Source: SXRF01 sp039808985
Lineage (GTDB): Bacteria > Pseudomonadota > Alphaproteobacteria > Rickettsiales > SXRF01
Assembly: GCA_039808985.1 (NCBI GenBank)
Contig: JBDHUC010000019.1
Span: forward strand, 1 to 38,303
Direction of reading: 5' to 3'
Length of the DNA: 38,303 bases
Shown here: piece by piece, positions 1 through 7,657 of the stretch
How the letters are laid out: the number at the start of each line of letters is the position of its first letter
Numbering within the stretch: position 1 is the stretch's first letter
Notes under the pieces: model-generated
What the model was told of the DNA's origin: nothing
The model's database searches: none
The model's input: only the letters and a program-made list of their open reading frames with translations
Program-made: the position numbers and the translations under genes

Positions 1-142
1 GCAATCTTGTCGAGCGCATGTTCAATAAACTCAAGCAATTTCGCCGAATCGCAACCCGATACGATAAAACCGCTCTCAGCTTCTTCGCCTTCCTCATCAT
101 TGCCGCAATCTGCTTATGGATCAAATGAATGTCCACACGGCC
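1..142 (+). mobile_element. IS5-family insertion sequence, right end (cut by window edge)
   Basis: The first 128 bases encode the C-terminus of an IS5-family transposase, and the DNA that follows looks like the element's terminal repeat. That repeat reads as GTGTGGACATTCA on the minus strand, ends about 142, and is followed by TAG, which would fit the short TNA-type target preferred by some IS5 groups. The exact right boundary is inferred; the left end lies outside the window. The hypothetical gene on the other strand stops at 151, so the element sits just beyond that gene's 3' end and does not break it. Confidence 0.6.
3..128 (+). CDS. IS5-family transposase, C-terminal fragment
   Basis: Only the last 41 codons of this gene are in the window; the reading frame enters from the left edge and ends at TGA. 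The peptide contains VERMFNKLKQ followed by FRRIATRYDK and a hydrophobic tail ending LWIK. This is the recognisable end of the DDE transposase of IS5-family elements, where the glutamate of VER is the third catalytic acid. It would catalyse cut-and-paste movement of the element. Whether the full gene is intact cannot be judged. The overlapping frame-1 reading at 7-234 is a shadow and is not annotated. Confidence 0.75.
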   Translation, partial: NLVERMFNKLKQFRRIATRYDKTALSFFAFLIIAAICLWIK

Positions 143-150
143 TAGGACAA

Positions 151-645
151 TCAGCGCCCTTGGTTTTTATCTTTATTGCCGTCCCCGAAAAGTTCTTTCC
201 AGATATTCGGGCCGTTAGAGATAAGCAGCAATGAACCAAGAGTAATACCCGCAACGGTAAATCCTGCGATAATGGCATTGTTGCGCGCCAATGGAGATAC
301 AGTGCCAGCATGTTTGAAGACATTGGTATATCCCATATCCTCAAGCTTTGCATTCCTCTTGGCATTGAAATCTTTATTATTTAATCCAATTTGCTCCCAT
401 TTTTGCTCAGGAGCAAGTGATTTATCATTCTGTATCTCCTTATATCTTGCCAGGCCTTTTTCCCTGATATCTTCAAAGCCTTTTTTACGGTCATGGCTGG
501 CATATGATTCTTCAAGTATCTGATCCCTGAATACAAACGCGCCAGATACTGCTGCAATAGGATAAGCGGCAATGCTGAGCGCTTTGCCCGGCCCATCCTT
601 CATCTTCTCCTGTTCAGTTCCCTTATCTACAAATCCGCTGATCAC
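151..645 (-). CDS. Hypothetical protein with two predicted membrane segments
   Basis: I do not recognise this 164-residue protein. A hydrophobic stretch at about residues 22-40 and a second at about 123-146 could span the inner membrane, with a highly charged Lys/Glu/Asp-rich region between them and a short hydrophilic tail ending GDGNKDKNQGR. The first segment is not followed by an obvious signal-peptidase site, so a two-pass inner-membrane protein is the simplest reading. It is separated from prfC upstream by 267 bases holding repeats and a TATAAT-like box, so it is probably transcribed alone. The IS5 element ends within about ten bases of its stop codon. Confidence 0.6.
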   Translation of the reverse strand: MISGFVDKGTEQEKMKDGPGKALSIAAYPIAAVSGAFVFRDQILEESYASHDRKKGFEDIREKGLARYKEIQNDKSLAPEQKWEQIGLNNKDFNAKRNAKLEDMGYTNVFKHAGTVSPLARNNAIIAGFTVAGITLGSLLLISNGPNIWKELFGDGNKDKNQGR

Positions 646-786
646 AAGCTTCCCGCTATAAATTTCTTAACAGCTCATCATATCAAATTGGGGCATGGTT
701 ACAAGTTACAGTTATATGACATGGAAACAAGGCAACATCAACAGACATATCCTATTGAATTATCTAAAAAACAATAATTACTTCCT

Positions 787-856
787 ATTATAATGGCTCT
801 GTACCCTGGCTTAAGACAACTTGCATCCATGCAACTTGCAATCAAATAAGTTGCAA
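787..856 (-). promoter_or_regulatory. Putative control region with CAACTTGCA iterons and hairpin
   Basis: The 267-base gap 646-912 holds no gene. It contains a direct repeat of CAACTTGCA (817-825 and 832-840, 15 bases apart), a short inverted repeat TTGCA/TGCAA (821-834), and an 8-base perfect inverted repeat TGCAACTT/AAGTTGCA (830-837 and 848-855) with a 10-base loop. On the minus strand a TATAAT box lies at 792-787, downstream of these repeats and about 140 bases before the hypothetical gene. The geometry suits operator sites for a promoter serving that gene, but no good -35 box is visible. The function is inference. Confidence 0.35.
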
Positions 857-912
857 AAACATATAATGTTGGCTGTTATTTTATATTTATTTGCAATATC
901 AAAAGCTTATTT

Positions 913-2517
913 CTACCTATTTTCCCTGGTTTTTAGGAACTCAATATCCGGGAAATCTTTAGCTATGCGCTCTAAATGCCAGGCATTAGGAGCGAGATAG
1001 GCCAGCGCGCCGGAGCTATCCTCAGCGGTATTATATTTATTCTTATCAGCGAATTCCCGCAGTTTTTCCTCGGCTTTTTCCGGGGTTTTCGCCTTCAGCC
1101 AGCGGGCAGTGGTATAGGTCACGGCTTCAAAACTGCCGCGCACGCCATATTCCGAAAGCAGGCGCGAGGCGATAACGTCAAACTGAAGCTGCCCCACCAC
1201 TCCGATAATCCAGCCAGAGCCATCCAGCGGCTTAAATATCTGCGATGCACCTTCCTGCGCCAATTGCTCAAGCGCGGCTTTAAGCTGCTTGGATTTAAGC
1301 GGGTCTTCAAGCCGTACCCGTTGGAATAATTCCGGCGCAAAGCTTGGTATTCCGCTGAAATATATTTTTTCCCCTTCGGTAAGAGCGTCACCGATGTTTA
1401 GGTTGCCATGATTCGGGATACCTAAAATATCACCGGCATAGGCTTCTTCTGCCAGTTCGCGCTCACGGGCAAGGAATAATACAGGATTATTCAGGGCCAG
1501 GGTTTTGCCGCTACGGACATGCAGGACTTTCATCCCGCGTGTATATTTGCCGGAGCAGATACGCACGAACGCTATGCGGTCACGGTGGTTTTTGTCCATA
1601 TTCGCCTGGATTTTGAACACAAAGCCTGTGAATTTCTCCTCATCCGGCAAGATAATGCGCGGCTCTGCCGCCTGTTCGCGTGGACTGGGGGCAAATTCGC
1701 ACAAAGCCTCAAGCAATTCACGCACCCCAAAATTATTAACCGCCGAGCCGAAAAACACCGGGGTTAAATGCCCTTCCAGATAATGCTGGCGGTTAAACGG
1801 CGGATAAATAGCCTTCACCATTGCCACTTCTTCACGAAAAACAGCAAGCTCCACCGGGTTTACATATTCATCAAGCGCCGGGTCATCCGCACCGCTAAAC
1901 TGCATGGCATCTGCGATTTTGCTGCCCTGCCCTGAATCAAATAAATACAACTTATCAGTAACTAGGTTAAAACAACCGCGAAAACGCTCGCCCATACCGA
2001 TCGGCCAGGTTATCGGGCAAACATCAAGCGCCAGGGTTTTTTCAATTTCATCAAGCAGGGCAAACGGCTCTTTGGTTTCCCTATCCATTTTATTGATAAA
2101 AGTGATAACCGGTGTATCACGCAGGCGGCACACTTCAAATAACTTAAGTGTCTGTTCTTCAATACCTTTTGCCCCATCCAGCACCATCACCGCTGAATCA
2201 ACAGCAGTCAGGGTGCGGTACGTATCCTCAGAAAAATCCTTATGCCCCGGCGTATCAAGCAGGTTTATGGTATTTTTGCCATATTCAAAGGTCATCACCG
2301 AAGCGGTGACGGAAATTCCGCGCTGCTGCTCGATCGCCATCCAGTCGGAGCGCGCTGATTGCCCGCCTTTCTTGGCCTTCACCGCCCCGGCCAGATGGAT
2401 CGCACCGCCAAAAAGCAACAGCTTTTCAGTAAGCGTGGTTTTACCCGCATCCGGATGCGAAATAATAGCAAAAGTGCGGCGGTTTATATATGGTGCTATA
2501 GATGAATGATGGGGCAT
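913..2517 (-). CDS. prfC: Peptide chain release factor 3
   Basis: This 534-residue translational GTPase matches RF3 in length (about 530 in E. coli). RF3 recycles release factors 1 and 2 from the ribosome after termination. Visible motifs are the P-loop SHPDAGKTT at about residues 20-28, the G3 motif DTPGHKDF from residue 88, and NKMDR for guanine recognition near 142. The effector-region phrase QQRGISVT and a long C-terminal half typical of RF3 follow. The start PHHSSIAPYINRRTFAI keeps the usual short lead before the G domain. It begins five bases after the NYN-domain gene ends on the same strand, so the two are probably co-transcribed. Confidence 0.96.
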   Translation of the reverse strand: MPHHSSIAPYINRRTFAIISHPDAGKTTLTEKLLLFGGAIHLAGAVKAKKGGQSARSDWMAIEQQRGISVTASVMTFEYGKNTINLLDTPGHKDFSEDTYRTLTAVDSAVMVLDGAKGIEEQTLKLFEVCRLRDTPVITFINKMDRETKEPFALLDEIEKTLALDVCPITWPIGMGERFRGCFNLVTDKLYLFDSGQGSKIADAMQFSGADDPALDEYVNPVELAVFREEVAMVKAIYPPFNRQHYLEGHLTPVFFGSAVNNFGVRELLEALCEFAPSPREQAAEPRIILPDEEKFTGFVFKIQANMDKNHRDRIAFVRICSGKYTRGMKVLHVRSGKTLALNNPVLFLARERELAEEAYAGDILGIPNHGNLNIGDALTEGEKIYFSGIPSFAPELFQRVRLEDPLKSKQLKAALEQLAQEGASQIFKPLDGSGWIIGVVGQLQFDVIASRLLSEYGVRGSFEAVTYTTARWLKAKTPEKAEEKLREFADKNKYNTAEDSSGALAYLAPNAWHLERIAKDFPDIEFLKTRENR

Positions 2518-2522
2518 GGGTA

Positions 2523-3143
2523 TTATTTGTATTTAGCAGGTTTATTACAAATTACATTACCTCTATCATCATTAATGACATCAGGAAACTGCGCTTGCTT
2601 AAACATTTCAAATGATAGTTTTTGCTTATTATCCGCTGAATTAACCAAAGCATTTATATATTTATCTCGCCCTGGCGGAGCAGCTATGGTAATAAGGCCT
2701 TCTGCATAAATTTGCTTCGCCATACGTATAGCAGGAGCAACATCAGTATCACCTGTGACAATGAATAATCTATCATATGCCCTCTCATAAGCTGATTTAA
2801 TTATATTAATAGCTATATTAACATCCGTTTCTTTTTCTTCATGAGATTCCCATTCAACACTGCAATTTTTACATTTCCTTTTTTTGCATTTAAAATTACC
2901 CATTACAACCTTTACGCCTACAGATTTTAGCGCCGCAACATATGCTCTATGCCTTTTATATTGCTCAGGTTTCCATGTAGCATATGCAGTAAAATATAGG
3001 ATTTCTATAGAAGGGCCTTTTAAAGGAGAGGTTATTATTTTAGATAATTTATTTAAATCCAACCACTTTATTGAATGCTCTTTTAGATCATCCATTGAAT
3101 GATACAAATTGTAACCATCAACAATGAATATACAGCGTAACAA
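2523..3143 (-). CDS. NYN-domain (LabA/DUF88-like) putative ribonuclease
   Basis: The 206-residue protein has the layout of a NYN domain, a PIN-like metal-dependent nuclease fold. An N-terminal FIVDGYN supplies the first acid, ETDVNIAI the central acidic patch, and TGDTDVAPAI the later aspartates. A Cys cluster CKKRKCKNC (about residues 86-94) may bind zinc, as in several members of this family. RNA cleavage is the expected activity, with an unknown target. The start is a TTG at 3143-3141, supported by a strong GGGAGG ribosome site five to six bases before it; no ATG fits before the first beta strand. An intrinsic terminator lies directly upstream. prfC follows within six bases. Confidence 0.8.
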   Translation of the reverse strand: MLRCIFIVDGYNLYHSMDDLKEHSIKWLDLNKLSKIITSPLKGPSIEILYFTAYATWKPEQYKRHRAYVAALKSVGVKVVMGNFKCKKRKCKNCSVEWESHEEKETDVNIAINIIKSAYERAYDRLFIVTGDTDVAPAIRMAKQIYAEGLITIAAPPGRDKYINALVNSADNKQKLSFEMFKQAQFPDVINDDRGNVICNKPAKYK

Positions 3144-3154
3144 AACTACCTCCC

Positions 3155-3214
3155 AATAAAAACCCCGGCATCAGGTAACCTGATAACCGGGGTGCCGCAG
3201 GGCGTACCATGCGG
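3155..3214 (-). terminator. Intrinsic terminator in the leader of the NYN gene (possible attenuator or small RNA 3' end)
   Basis: Read on the minus strand, ACCCCGG (3193-3187) and ATCAGG (3184-3179) pair with CCTGAT (3175-3170) and CCGGGGT (3168-3162), giving a GC-rich stem with small bulges. A TTTTTATT tract follows at once. This is a textbook Rho-independent terminator pointing toward the NYN gene, whose ribosome site starts only a few bases further on. A second small stem, CCGCA/TGCGG, lies just 5' (3214-3195). It could be an attenuator, the end of a short RNA starting near 3225, or the terminator of an unseen transcript. No convincing -35/-10 pair was found for it. Confidence 0.65.
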
Positions 3215-3312
3215 GTTGACTGTTATATAGTAACTTATAATTAACAACCTTTCAAGATTATTATAATCAAACAATTTATATCAATAAATTAAGTTTTATC
3301 ACAGGAAATATA

Positions 3313-3321
3313 TGCTATAAT
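3313..3321 (+). promoter_or_regulatory. Extended -10 promoter for the lipoprotein-obgE run
   Basis: TGCTATAAT at 3313-3321 is a perfect -10 hexamer with the TGn extension. Transcription would begin at about 3327-3329, on or next to the ATG at 3329. That implies a leaderless or nearly leaderless message for the lipoprotein gene. No good -35 hexamer is seen, as is common with extended -10 promoters. It is the only promoter-like site noted before the obgE-proB-pdxJ-acpS-hemD run. Confidence 0.5.
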
Positions 3322-3328
3322 GCCCATT

Positions 3329-3631
3329 ATGAGAAAATATCTATATATATCAGTATTGGCGCTGGCCCTTTCAGGCTGCAAACCATTATGGCTCAGTTTC
3401 GTAGACCCTCCGGGGCCGCCGGAATATAAGCTTGGCTGGGAAGATGGCTGTGATAGCGGTATGTCGGCAGAAGGCGGCTGGGCAGACAAAATGATGCATG
3501 GCTTTAAGAAACGCCCGGAAATGGCCGCGAACGACCAATATAAGCAGGCATGGAACGAGGGTTTCACCTATTGCCGCTTCTCGTATGCGTCATCCAAGGA
3601 AAAAGCTACTTTTGAAGATATTGGCTGGTAA
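3329..3631 (+). CDS. Small lipoprotein of unknown function
   Basis: The start at 3329 gives a 100-residue product beginning MRKYLYISVLALALSGC, a short lipoprotein signal with an LSGC lipobox. The mature part begins at that cysteine and is anchored in a membrane. It contains a Gly/Asp/Cys-rich section (LGWEDGCDSG) and a later WNEGFTYCRF. Its remaining cysteines might form a disulfide in the periplasm. I cannot assign a family function. A start three codons earlier (3320) is possible but lies upstream of the transcription start predicted from the -10 box. Nine bases separate its stop from obgE, so it probably leads that operon. Confidence 0.72.
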   Translation: MRKYLYISVLALALSGCKPLWLSFVDPPGPPEYKLGWEDGCDSGMSAEGGWADKMMHGFKKRPEMAANDQYKQAWNEGFTYCRFSYASSKEKATFEDIGW

Positions 3632-3640
3632 TTATAGGCC

Positions 3641-4648
3641 ATGAAATTCCTAGACGAAGCAAAAATCTATATTCGCAGCGGCGATGGCGGCAAAGGTTGC
3701 GTAAGTTTCCGGCGCGAAAAATTCATCCCTGACGGTGGGCCAGACGGCGGCAATGGGGGCAATGGGGGCAGCGTAATTGCCGAATGCATTTCTGGCCTGA
3801 ATACGCTTATAGATTTCCGCTACCAACAACATTTCAAAGCCAAAAAAGGGCAGCATGGCATGGGCAGCAACTGCACCGGCGCATCTTCCGACGATTTAAT
3901 AATCCAACTGCCAGTTGGAACCCAGATTCTCGCTGACGACAAGGAAACAGTAATCGCCGATTTAACCCGCATTGGCCAGAAAGTAAAGCTAGCCCAGGGC
4001 GGCAAAGGCGGGCTTGGCAACCAGTGTTTTAAATCATCAACCAACCAGGCGCCACGCATCGCAACTCCCGGCGAGGAAGGCGAGGAACATTGGCTGTGGC
4101 TCAAATTAAAATTAATGTCCGATGCCGGGCTGCTTGGCCTTCCTAACGCTGGTAAATCAACATTCCTTGCTGCTGTTTCCCGCGCAAAACCCAAAATTGC
4201 CGATTATCCTTTCACCACCCTTACCCCCCAACTCGGTGTTGTTTATATTGATAACCGCGAATTCGTGCTGGCTGATATACCGGGGCTTATCGAAGGGGCA
4301 AGCGAAGGCGTAGGGCTGGGCCTTAAGTTCCTGGGCCATGTTGAACGCTCCGGGGTTCTGCTGCATTTGATTGATGGAACGCAGGATGACGTAGTAGCTG
4401 CTTATAAGACCATCCGCCGCGAACTGAAAGAATACAGCAAAGAACTATATGCAAAAGATGAAATAATCGGGCTTAATAAATGCGATTCACTTTCAGCGGA
4501 TGAGATCAAAGCAAAATCCGCAGCGCTTAAAAAAGCCAGCAGGAAAAAGATATGGCATCTATCAGGCGCAACAGGAGAAGGTGTCAAGCCCATACTTCGT
4601 GGGATGCTGGCACTAATCGACAAAAAACGCCAGGAAGATAACAAGTAA
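3641..4648 (+). CDS. obgE: GTPase ObgE/CgtA
   Basis: The 335-residue protein is the conserved Obg GTPase, which binds the large ribosomal subunit and acts in its assembly and in stress control. The glycine-rich Obg fold fills the N-terminal 160 residues (GGDGGKGCVSFRREK, GGPDGGNGGNGG). The G domain follows with GLPNAGKST near residue 165, DIPGLIEGA, and NKCD. The C-terminal extension of some Obg proteins is absent, which is common in this class. Its stop overlaps the proB start in a TAATG arrangement, indicating translational coupling. obgE followed by proB is a usual alphaproteobacterial order. Confidence 0.97.
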   Translation: MKFLDEAKIYIRSGDGGKGCVSFRREKFIPDGGPDGGNGGNGGSVIAECISGLNTLIDFRYQQHFKAKKGQHGMGSNCTGASSDDLIIQLPVGTQILADDKETVIADLTRIGQKVKLAQGGKGGLGNQCFKSSTNQAPRIATPGEEGEEHWLWLKLKLMSDAGLLGLPNAGKSTFLAAVSRAKPKIADYPFTTLTPQLGVVYIDNREFVLADIPGLIEGASEGVGLGLKFLGHVERSGVLLHLIDGTQDDVVAAYKTIRRELKEYSKELYAKDEIIGLNKCDSLSADEIKAKSAALKKASRKKIWHLSGATGEGVKPILRGMLALIDKKRQEDNK

Positions 4649-5754
4649 TGCTTACCTCAGCCAAACGTATAGTTATAAAAACAGGCTCATCGCTGATTAT
4701 CGGTGAGGACAATGAAGCGCGCAGGAATTGGCTGGTATCGCTTGCATCCGACATCGCTGAACTAAAAAAAAGCGGCAAGGAAATAATCGTGGTTACTTCC
4801 GGAGCTGTTGCTCTTGGCCGCCATCCGCTTGGTTATGGCCTGCGTCAATTAGTGCTGGAAGAAAAACAGGCATCCGCCGCCTGCGGCCAGATAATTCTTT
4901 TTTCATTATGGGCAGAAACTCTAAAGGGAGTCGGGCTTTCGTGCGCGCAGATACTTCTTACCGCCGATGACAGTATAAACCGCAAGCGCTATTTGAATGC
5001 CAGGAATACGCTGGAAACCCTGCTCGAAAACCATAGCATTATTCCAATAATAAATGAAAACGATACCGTAGCCACCGCCGAGTTGCGCTTTGGCGATAAT
5101 GACCGGCTGGCGGCGCGGGTAGCGCAGATGGCAGGGGCAGACCTGCTTATTCTGTTTTCCGATATTGACGGGCTTTACGATAGCGATCCGCGTAGCAATA
5201 AAAATGCAAAGTTCCAGGAAAAGATAACCGATATAACAGCGGAGATAGAGAAAATGGCAGGAGGCGCCGGAAGCTCTATCGGTACCGGCGGCATGGCAAC
5301 AAAAATCGCCGCAGCAAAAATAGCAACTAACGCAGGCTGCAATATGATAATCGCCAGAGGGATTGATAACCACCCTCTTAAAACATTGGCTGATGGTGGC
5401 AAATCGACTATATTTCTGGCAAAAGAAAATCCCCTTTCAGCGCGTAAACACTGGATAGCGGGAACACTTTATTCCGCCGGAACCATAACCATCGACGCAG
5501 GCGCGGCAAAAGCGCTGCAAAGCGGCAAAAGCCTTCTTCCTGCCGGGGTTACTAGTGTAACGGGTACGTTTGACCGGGGCGACGTGGTTATCATCCAGGA
5601 CAGCGAAAATAAGCGTCTGGGCCGAGGCCTTATCTCTTATGACGCAGGGGACGCACAGCGCATAATCGGCAGGAAAAGCGCTGAGATAGAGCAGATACTC
5701 GGCTTCAAGCGCCGTGACGTTTTAATCCACCGCGATGATATGGTGCTTGGATAA
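4648..5754 (+). CDS. proB: Glutamate 5-kinase
   Basis: This 368-residue enzyme phosphorylates glutamate to glutamyl-5-phosphate, the first step of proline synthesis. The amino-acid kinase domain shows KTGSSLI near the N-terminus, the VTSGAVALG segment, and INENDTVA with FGDNDRLAA for substrate and nucleotide binding. IGTGGMATKIAAA marks the kinase end. A C-terminal PUA domain occupies roughly residues 280-365. The length fits the two-domain form. It overlaps obgE by one base and pdxJ by one base, both as TAATG. proA, the next enzyme, is not in this window. Confidence 0.96.
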   Translation: MLTSAKRIVIKTGSSLIIGEDNEARRNWLVSLASDIAELKKSGKEIIVVTSGAVALGRHPLGYGLRQLVLEEKQASAACGQIILFSLWAETLKGVGLSCAQILLTADDSINRKRYLNARNTLETLLENHSIIPIINENDTVATAELRFGDNDRLAARVAQMAGADLLILFSDIDGLYDSDPRSNKNAKFQEKITDITAEIEKMAGGAGSSIGTGGMATKIAAAKIATNAGCNMIIARGIDNHPLKTLADGGKSTIFLAKENPLSARKHWIAGTLYSAGTITIDAGAAKALQSGKSLLPAGVTSVTGTFDRGDVVIIQDSENKRLGRGLISYDAGDAQRIIGRKSAEIEQILGFKRRDVLIHRDDMVLG

Positions 5755-6476
5755 TGAAGCTGCGCCTCGGTGTTAATATCGACCATGTGGCAACACTGCG
5801 TAATGCTCGCGGTGGCAACACCCCCTGCCCTATACGCGCTGCCCTTCTGGCGCATGAGGCCGGGGCCGACAGCATAACCGCGCATCTGCGCGAGGATAGG
5901 CGGCATATAAGGGATAGCGATATTGGACGCCTGAAAAATGAGGTGCCACTGCCTCTTAATCTTGAGATGGCAGCAACCGGTGAAATGCTAGAAATCGCGA
6001 TTAAGACAAAGCCGCATGCCGTGTGCCTGGTTCCGGAAAAACGTGCCGAACTTACCACTGAAGGCGGGCTGGATGTTGCTACGCATTTGGAAAATCTTAT
6101 TCCTTATATCAAAAAACTTCAGGATAACGGCAGCCGCGTTTCACTATTTATCGACGCTAATAAAAAGCAGGTTGAAGCCGCAAAAAAATCCGGGGCACGC
6201 GCAATAGAATTGCATACCGGAACTTACGCGGATTCCCCTTCGCCTCACAACCTGCAAGCTATAAATGATGCGGCACAATATGCGCATGAATTGGGGCTTG
6301 AAGTCCATGCCGGACATGGCCTGAACTATGAAAACACAGCCTCTATTGCAGCAATTCCTGAAATCATCGAACTTAATATCGGGCATTTTTTAATTGGCGA
6401 ATCAGTATTTATTGGCCTTAAACCAGCCATAGAAAAAATGCTTGATATAATGCAAAAGACGCGTGGTAATTTATGA
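5754..6476 (+). CDS. pdxJ: Pyridoxine 5'-phosphate synthase
   Basis: PdxJ joins 1-deoxyxylulose 5-phosphate and 3-amino-2-oxopropyl phosphate to make pyridoxine 5'-phosphate, the last ring-forming step of the DXP-dependent vitamin B6 route. The 240-residue TIM barrel begins LRLGVNIDHVATLRNARGG, the family hallmark. It also has HLREDRRHI, LNLEMA, CLVPEKR and EVHAGHGLNY, which hold catalytic and phosphate-binding residues. The start is the ATG of TAATG shared with the proB stop. acpS begins inside the last codons (ATG-TGA overlap). pdxJ-acpS is a standard pair in proteobacteria. Confidence 0.97.
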   Translation: MKLRLGVNIDHVATLRNARGGNTPCPIRAALLAHEAGADSITAHLREDRRHIRDSDIGRLKNEVPLPLNLEMAATGEMLEIAIKTKPHAVCLVPEKRAELTTEGGLDVATHLENLIPYIKKLQDNGSRVSLFIDANKKQVEAAKKSGARAIELHTGTYADSPSPHNLQAINDAAQYAHELGLEVHAGHGLNYENTASIAAIPEIIELNIGHFLIGESVFIGLKPAIEKMLDIMQKTRGNL

Positions 6477-6883
6477 TTATAGGCATCGGAAACGACCTTG
6501 TTGATATACACCGCATAGAGAATTTACTTCAGCGCTTCGGTGAACGCTTTGAAAAAAGGGTATTCACCAAAACCGAGCAGGATTATGCAAGGCGCGGCAA
6601 AAATCTGGGTATTAAAACCATTGCCTCATCCTATGCCAAGCGCTTTGCAGCAAAGGAAGCCTGCTATAAAGCCCTGGGCGCAGGCAATAGCAACATAAGC
6701 TGGCTTGATATGGAAATTACAAATAATAAAAACGGATCGCCAGAAATAAATCTCTCCGGCAACTCCCTGAAGCAACTGAAAAAAATTACGCCATCTGGCA
6801 GGCAGGCGAAAATATTTTTAAGCCTTAGTGATGAATATCCTTACGCCCAGGCCTATGTGGTGATAGATTCAATACCAATTTAA
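6473..6883 (+). CDS. acpS: Holo-[acyl-carrier-protein] synthase
   Basis: AcpS transfers 4'-phosphopantetheine from coenzyme A to apo-ACP, activating fatty-acid synthesis. The 136-residue product has the N-terminal GIGNDLVDIHRIE with the magnesium-binding aspartate, VFTKTEQDYA, and FAAKEACYKALG with the second acidic metal ligand. LSLSDEYPYAQAYVV closes the fold. The length is typical of the trimeric AcpS type. It overlaps pdxJ by four bases. It is followed by hemD rather than the lepB-rnc-era genes seen in many relatives. Confidence 0.95.
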   Translation: MIIGIGNDLVDIHRIENLLQRFGERFEKRVFTKTEQDYARRGKNLGIKTIASSYAKRFAAKEACYKALGAGNSNISWLDMEITNNKNGSPEINLSGNSLKQLKKITPSGRQAKIFLSLSDEYPYAQAYVVIDSIPI

Positions 6884-6895
6884 CCGGCAGGAATT

Positions 6896-7654
6896 ATGAA
6901 ATCTGATAACGCCAGCAAACCCATAGTTATAACCCGCCCACTTGGTGATGAAATAATACTGCGCGATGAACTTCTCGATCGCGGCTACCAGGTTATTCAC
7001 GAACCACTTACCGATATATTCCTTCGCCATGACCTGCGTATGAACGTGGAACACGCCCTGCTTGCCGACCCCGATGCCATAATAATAACCAGCAAACATG
7101 CGGTGCAGGCACTGGCATTGCTTACTGAAATGCGCGACATGTTTTTGCTGTGCGTTGGCGAAGCTACGGCTAATGTCGCTTCTCAGCTTGGCTTTGACCG
7201 GATAAGCGTTACCGGCGAAACAGTTGAGCATCTTGTGGACTATATACTCGATTGTTATGATGAAGATTCGCGCTTTCTATATATATCAGGCGAACACGTA
7301 ACCACCGACCTGACCAGCGAGCTTGGAGTTCGTGGTATGGAAGTAAACCGCATCGCCGTTTATGAAGCTATAGCCAGCGAAGCCCTTTCCGATACTATGG
7401 TCGAGCAGTTAAAACGGGGGCATATCGGGAGTTTTACATTCTTCTCCACACGCAGTGCCGATATTTTCCTGAACCTTGCTGAAAAAAGCGGGATTTTGGA
7501 TTCCCTTAAAAATATAGATGCCTTTTGCCTTAGCGAAACCATTGCAATCAGCCTGGGAAATGGTGGCTGGAAGGCCATTTATCACTCCAGGAAGCCAACG
7601 CTTGCATCTATTGTCGCTTGCATAGATAATACATACAGAAATATCAAGGATTAG
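6896..7654 (+). CDS. hemD: Uroporphyrinogen-III synthase
   Basis: HemD closes hydroxymethylbilane into uroporphyrinogen III with inversion of ring D, a committed step toward heme. The family is poorly conserved, but this 252-residue protein shows the expected pattern. It starts PIVITRPLGDE, then has IIITSKHAVQAL, CVGEATANVA, FLYISGEHVTTDL, VYEA, and FTFFSTRSADIFL, followed by FCLSETIA. AGGA lies ahead of the ATG. The downstream pair of a mitofilin-like protein and HemY is the usual alphaproteobacterial hemD neighbourhood and strengthens the call. hemC, often nearby, is not in the window. Confidence 0.9.
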   Translation: MKSDNASKPIVITRPLGDEIILRDELLDRGYQVIHEPLTDIFLRHDLRMNVEHALLADPDAIIITSKHAVQALALLTEMRDMFLLCVGEATANVASQLGFDRISVTGETVEHLVDYILDCYDEDSRFLYISGEHVTTDLTSELGVRGMEVNRIAVYEAIASEALSDTMVEQLKRGHIGSFTFFSTRSADIFLNLAEKSGILDSLKNIDAFCLSETIAISLGNGGWKAIYHSRKPTLASIVACIDNTYRNIKD

Positions 7655-7657
7655 CTT

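Noticed and set aside
7..234. Open reading frame from the left edge on plus
   Set aside because: It is out of frame with the IS5 transposase end at 3-128, which matches a known family, and crosses the IS boundary; its own product resembles nothing.
3155..3240. Known small RNA such as SRP RNA, 6S RNA or tmRNA
   Set aside because: None of the conserved cores of those RNAs is present; only the terminator and one small stem can be supported.
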